A DNA stretch of 63,414 nucleotides, taken from Candidatus Thermoflexus tengchongensis (GTDB lineage Bacteria > Chloroflexota > Anaerolineae > Thermoflexales > Thermoflexaceae). Below, piece after piece: positions 60,662 to 63,414 of this stretch; within the stretch, counting starts at the first letter, position 1, and the number at the start of each line of letters is the position of its first letter. The DNA is taken from the NCBI GenBank assembly GCA_016842085.1, contig JAEVEX010000022.1:1-63414 (forward strand), given 5' to 3'. Under the pieces are notes generated by a model. That model ran no database searches. It was given only the letters and a program-made list of their open reading frames with translations, and was not told the DNA's origin. The translations under genes and the position numbers were made by a program.

Positions 60662-63112
60662 TCAGCGCGGGACCATGCCGGGCGATGGGAACGCCTGGAT
60701 CCGCCAGTCGGCGCATGTGTCCGTATCCCGGTTCGCCGGGAAGCGCTCCAGGCTCTGGCCCCGGGGTGGGGCGGGGCAGCGAGGGGCGCTCCCCCATTCC
60801 ACCCGATCGACCTCCCCCTCCGGACCGATCAGCACCACTTCATCCTGCGTGTTGTTCAGATTCCACGAGCCGCGTCCCCAGCCTGGATCCGGGATCAGAT
60901 CGGGCACCAGGGGATCTGTCGCCGCCAGCTCGAAATCCGGGCGGACCCCGTAGCGGGCGGAGAACGCCTGGGCCGACACGGCCACCACGATGACCTGCCC
61001 GGGCCCGAGGACCGTGCCGGCGGGAAAGCGATACATCCCCTCGTAATCCCCTGGGGTCGCGGCATCGCCGATCCGGTAACCCGAGAGGTCCAGCGGGGCG
61101 CCGCCCGGATGATACAGTTCCACCCACTCCTCGTTCGGATCGATGCCGGGGGCGTTGACCAGCCCTTCGCTGATCAGCAGGTGCGGCGGGCGGTGATCCC
61201 GAAAGATCAGGGGAAGATAAACCTTTGGCCGGGAGAGCTCCCAGTCGAAGCGGAACAGCTCGCTCAGGGCGGCGAACCCCTCCTCGGATCGAAAGAGAAG
61301 CGTTAGCTCCCGGTTCAGCTTGTGAGAGGTCTCCGTGCCGTTGGCCGAGCTCAGGAGGATATAAGGCTCTCCCCGAAGGCGGATGAGGGTCATCTTGTTA
61401 TGCAGGCCCCGCCCGCCCGGATTCCCCAGACGCGCCTGGAGGGTGTCGGAAAGGGTCGGGCGGAGGGTTCGCAGGGTTTCGAGCCATGAGACCGTTGCCG
61501 CGTTGCTGCGGGGCGCTGCGGGATCATCGTAAAACCGATCCAGCAGCAGGCGCACCGATGCGCCGCGATCCGCTGCCTCGATCAGCGCGGTGAGGTAGAG
61601 ATTGGGGGAGATGATGGGCGCGCTGGCCGGGTCGGCGGCACCCGGTCCCCACCACGCCGGCATGGTCAGCTGCTGGGCTTCGATCCGATCCCCCGCGCCC
61701 GCTTCCCGGAGCAGCGGCCACAGGCCGGCATCCAGGTTCAGCATCCCTTCCGGCCCGACGATGAGGGTGAGATCCATCGCGGTGATCGGGATCGGTTCCG
61801 GGAAGCGGACCGGATAGGTGCTCCCGCCCAGGGTGATCGGCGGGGTGTAAGTCGGCGGGGGATCTTCCGTCAGCGGCGCCACATCCCGGAAGATCGGATC
61901 CGTGTCCCGGTGGAACAGTTCGTTCAGGAAGGCGGCGACCTCCGGCGATTCGAAAGCGGCCAGAACGCCCCGCTGGCCCTCCGTTCCATCCTCCTTCGGA
62001 TCATCCGGCATCGCCCGGGGGCTCAGGTTTTCCGTTCCGATCAGCACCCCCTGATCGTCTCGAACCAGGAACTTGGCGTGGGCGTAAGCGTAGCGGCGCA
62101 TCGCGGGTGGGATCGCCGCCGGCGCGTTCCGCATGATCAGGCACTGCCCCCCCGCTTCGCGCAGGAGCCGGCAGGCATAGCGCTCATCGTCCGTGATCCC
62201 GCCGGGGGGCGTCCCTTCCAGGAGCAGGGTGACGGAGACGCCCCGCCGCGCGGCCGCGGCCAGCTGCTCAGCCAGCCGGGGATGCTCAAAGGTGAACATC
62301 TCCCCGCGGATGGAAACCCGGGCGCCGTCGATCCAGGCGGCGACGGCATCGAAGGCGTGATCAGGGGCCACGATGAGCGTCATCGGGATCATCCCGGTGA
62401 TCCGCAGCGGCTGTTCATAGCGTTCCGGCGCCCATCCCGGGAAGCGAACCCGGCGCCCCTGCCATGGATCCCGGGCATCGCTGGCCCAGTCGTCCGCGGT
62501 GTCCGTGTCGATGGGAAGCCCTGTAGAAGGATCGAAGCGACGGAACAGGATCCGGCCCTCGCTCCGGGCGCCCGGGATGTCGTAAACTCGAACCAGAGGA
62601 CCGTGCCATCCGATGGTCTCCGTGTATCCTTCGCCATAAAGCACCGCGTCGACCAGCATCCCGGCGGAATCCCGAAGCACCACTTCATCGCCGGAATTGG
62701 CGAAGCCGGGCCATACCCCACTTACCGGGCGCACCGTCTCCAGGCCATCGGTGAAGACCGCTGCGTCCGGCGGATGCCCGAAGGCCAGCGTGAAGGAAAG
62801 GGCGTGGTAAGCCACCCAGACCGACGTCCCCGGGGCGACCGTGAACCCCGAGGGGAACCGTAGCCCTCCGGTCCCGGTCATGCGGTCGCGCAGGCTCCAT
62901 CCGCTCAGATCGACCGGCGCGGGGCCGAAGGCGGTCAGCTGGACGGCTTCATCAGGCTCGCCGGAAAATACGCCATCGGGATGGACCGCTGTGATCCATA
63001 CCCCGCGGGTTTCCGCCCGGGAGCGCTCGATGACCTGGGGGAGCAGGGAGAGCAACGCCATCCCGCTGAGGCCCAGAAGCGCTGTCAGGATCAGACGCGG
63101 GACTCGATGCAT
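60662..63112 (-). CDS. Secreted phospholipase D-like protein with two lamin-tail domains
   Basis: An 816-residue exported protein with a signal peptide (about residues 1-33: basic start, then LILTALLGLSGMALLSLL). A lamin-tail-like domain follows (about 38-150: DEAVQLTAFGPAPVDLSGWSLRD), then two PLD modules and a second lamin-tail domain at the C-terminus (about 640-810: EEWVELYHPGGAPLDLSGYRIGD). The first HKD motif is AHAKFLVRDDQGVLIGTEN; the second is LHNKMTLIRLRGEPYILLSSANG, with HxK present but the Asp unclear. GGAGGGG precedes the ATG at 63112. The substrate, phospholipid or DNA outside the cell, is unknown. Confidence 0.88.
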   Translation of the reverse strand: MHRVPRLILTALLGLSGMALLSLLPQVIERSRAETRGVWITAVHPDGVFSGEPDEAVQLTAFGPAPVDLSGWSLRDRMTGTGGLRFPSGFTVAPGTSVWVAYHALSFTLAFGHPPDAAVFTDGLETVRPVSGVWPGFANSGDEVVLRDSAGMLVDAVLYGEGYTETIGWHGPLVRVYDIPGARSEGRILFRRFDPSTGLPIDTDTADDWASDARDPWQGRRVRFPGWAPERYEQPLRITGMIPMTLIVAPDHAFDAVAAWIDGARVSIRGEMFTFEHPRLAEQLAAAARRGVSVTLLLEGTPPGGITDDERYACRLLREAGGQCLIMRNAPAAIPPAMRRYAYAHAKFLVRDDQGVLIGTENLSPRAMPDDPKEDGTEGQRGVLAAFESPEVAAFLNELFHRDTDPIFRDVAPLTEDPPPTYTPPITLGGSTYPVRFPEPIPITAMDLTLIVGPEGMLNLDAGLWPLLREAGAGDRIEAQQLTMPAWWGPGAADPASAPIISPNLYLTALIEAADRGASVRLLLDRFYDDPAAPRSNAATVSWLETLRTLRPTLSDTLQARLGNPGGRGLHNKMTLIRLRGEPYILLSSANGTETSHKLNRELTLLFRSEEGFAALSELFRFDWELSRPKVYLPLIFRDHRPPHLLISEGLVNAPGIDPNEEWVELYHPGGAPLDLSGYRIGDAATPGDYEGMYRFPAGTVLGPGQVIVVAVSAQAFSARYGVRPDFELAATDPLVPDLIPDPGWGRGSWNLNNTQDEVVLIGPEGEVDRVEWGSAPRCPAPPRGQSLERFPANRDTDTCADWRIQAFPSPGMVPR

Positions 63113-63414
63113 GACCCCTCCGGGTTCCCTTCGATCGGGTTGCGGGGATGTCCCATAAAGATGATAGCGACCGGTTTTCCCCTGGGGCTTTGAAGGCCGG
63201 GGAGGGCACCCCAGGATCCCACGCGCCCCCACAGGCATGCCCCATCCACCGGGGAAAAGTTAGAAATTTTCATATTGACGGATCTCAGGTAGTCTCCCTA
63301 TTTTGTGTTGATGACTTCAGGAGCCACAACGGTCATCAGTAGCTCTTTAACAGTCCAAATATGGTCGGTCAAGCCGGCGACCATCGCTGGCGAGCGAGGC
63401 CGCCAGCGGCGTCG
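63113..63414. other. Window-end region with a possible outward promoter
   Basis: No gene is seen. TTGACG (63275-63280), an 18-bp spacer and TATTTT (63299-63304) form a possible plus-strand promoter pointing out of the window. The stretch from about 63255 to 63355 is AT-rich compared with the rest. Near the end, GGTCG and CGACC in AATATGGTCGGTCAAGCC and GGCGACCATC could pair as a hairpin. The downstream product lies outside. Confidence 0.4.

Overview
The window is a GC-rich bacterial chromosome segment with nearly gapless coding, many 4-bp ATGA gene overlaps, and a long division and cell-wall (dcw) cluster. The gene set (dcw order, LCP protein, THEP1-type NTPase, tungsten-type aldehyde ferredoxin oxidoreductase, REP and TnpB elements, a 37-bp CRISPR repeat) suggests a thermophilic Chloroflexota, plausibly a Thermoflexus/Anaerolineae relative. 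That placement is inference from gene content, not a database match.

Layout. 1-2146: a CRISPR array without cas genes in view. It runs leader-left and decays rightward into degenerate repeats mixed with perfect palindromes, with a membrane-protein gene inside the decayed part. 2261-10697: housekeeping genes (THEP1, class V aminotransferase, two unknown proteins, tRNA-Val with its own promoter and terminator, NIF3-like and HIT proteins, a glcD/glcE-like oxidase pair). 11015-19454: a fused two-domain ABC permease, a LOG-family protein, a DUF1786-type protein, a RAYT transposase bracketed by three identical cloverleaf-forming REP elements, a glycosyltransferase, an AOR and an NAD-dependent epimerase. 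19479-19898: three tandem copies of a multi-hairpin repeat between convergent genes. 19899-26306 (minus): cysS, a PIN-TRAM protein, a small membrane protein, a metallophosphoesterase with a degraded metal motif, pgeF and a zinc-type dehydrogenase.

26682-43911 (plus): the dcw cluster mraZ-rsmH-ftsL-pbp-murF-mraY-murD-ftsW-murG-(CvpA-like)-murC-murB-ddl-ftsQ-ftsA-ftsZ. It begins with a consensus -10 promoter followed by three GTGG boxes spaced exactly 10 bp, the form expected of a MraZ operator. murE is missing, and three gene junctions overlap by 56-83 bp. The genes together make the UDP-MurNAc-pentapeptide, lipid I/II, flip and polymerise it, and build the Z-ring. A divergent RNase HI/NYN pair and an LCP cell-wall ligase follow.

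48030-55176 (minus): six consecutive genes, at least five with nuclease or DNA-modification domains (CoiA-like, DUF2130, EVE-like fused to PD-(D/E)XK, DNA methyltransferase, Holliday-resolvase-like, beta-CASP MBL). The core EVE-nuclease plus methyltransferase pair looks like a restriction-modification or defence unit and is the best candidate for an undescribed system. 55379-63414: smc, a vapC relic beside an IS200/IS605-type tnpB, and a large secreted phospholipase-D/lamin-tail protein.
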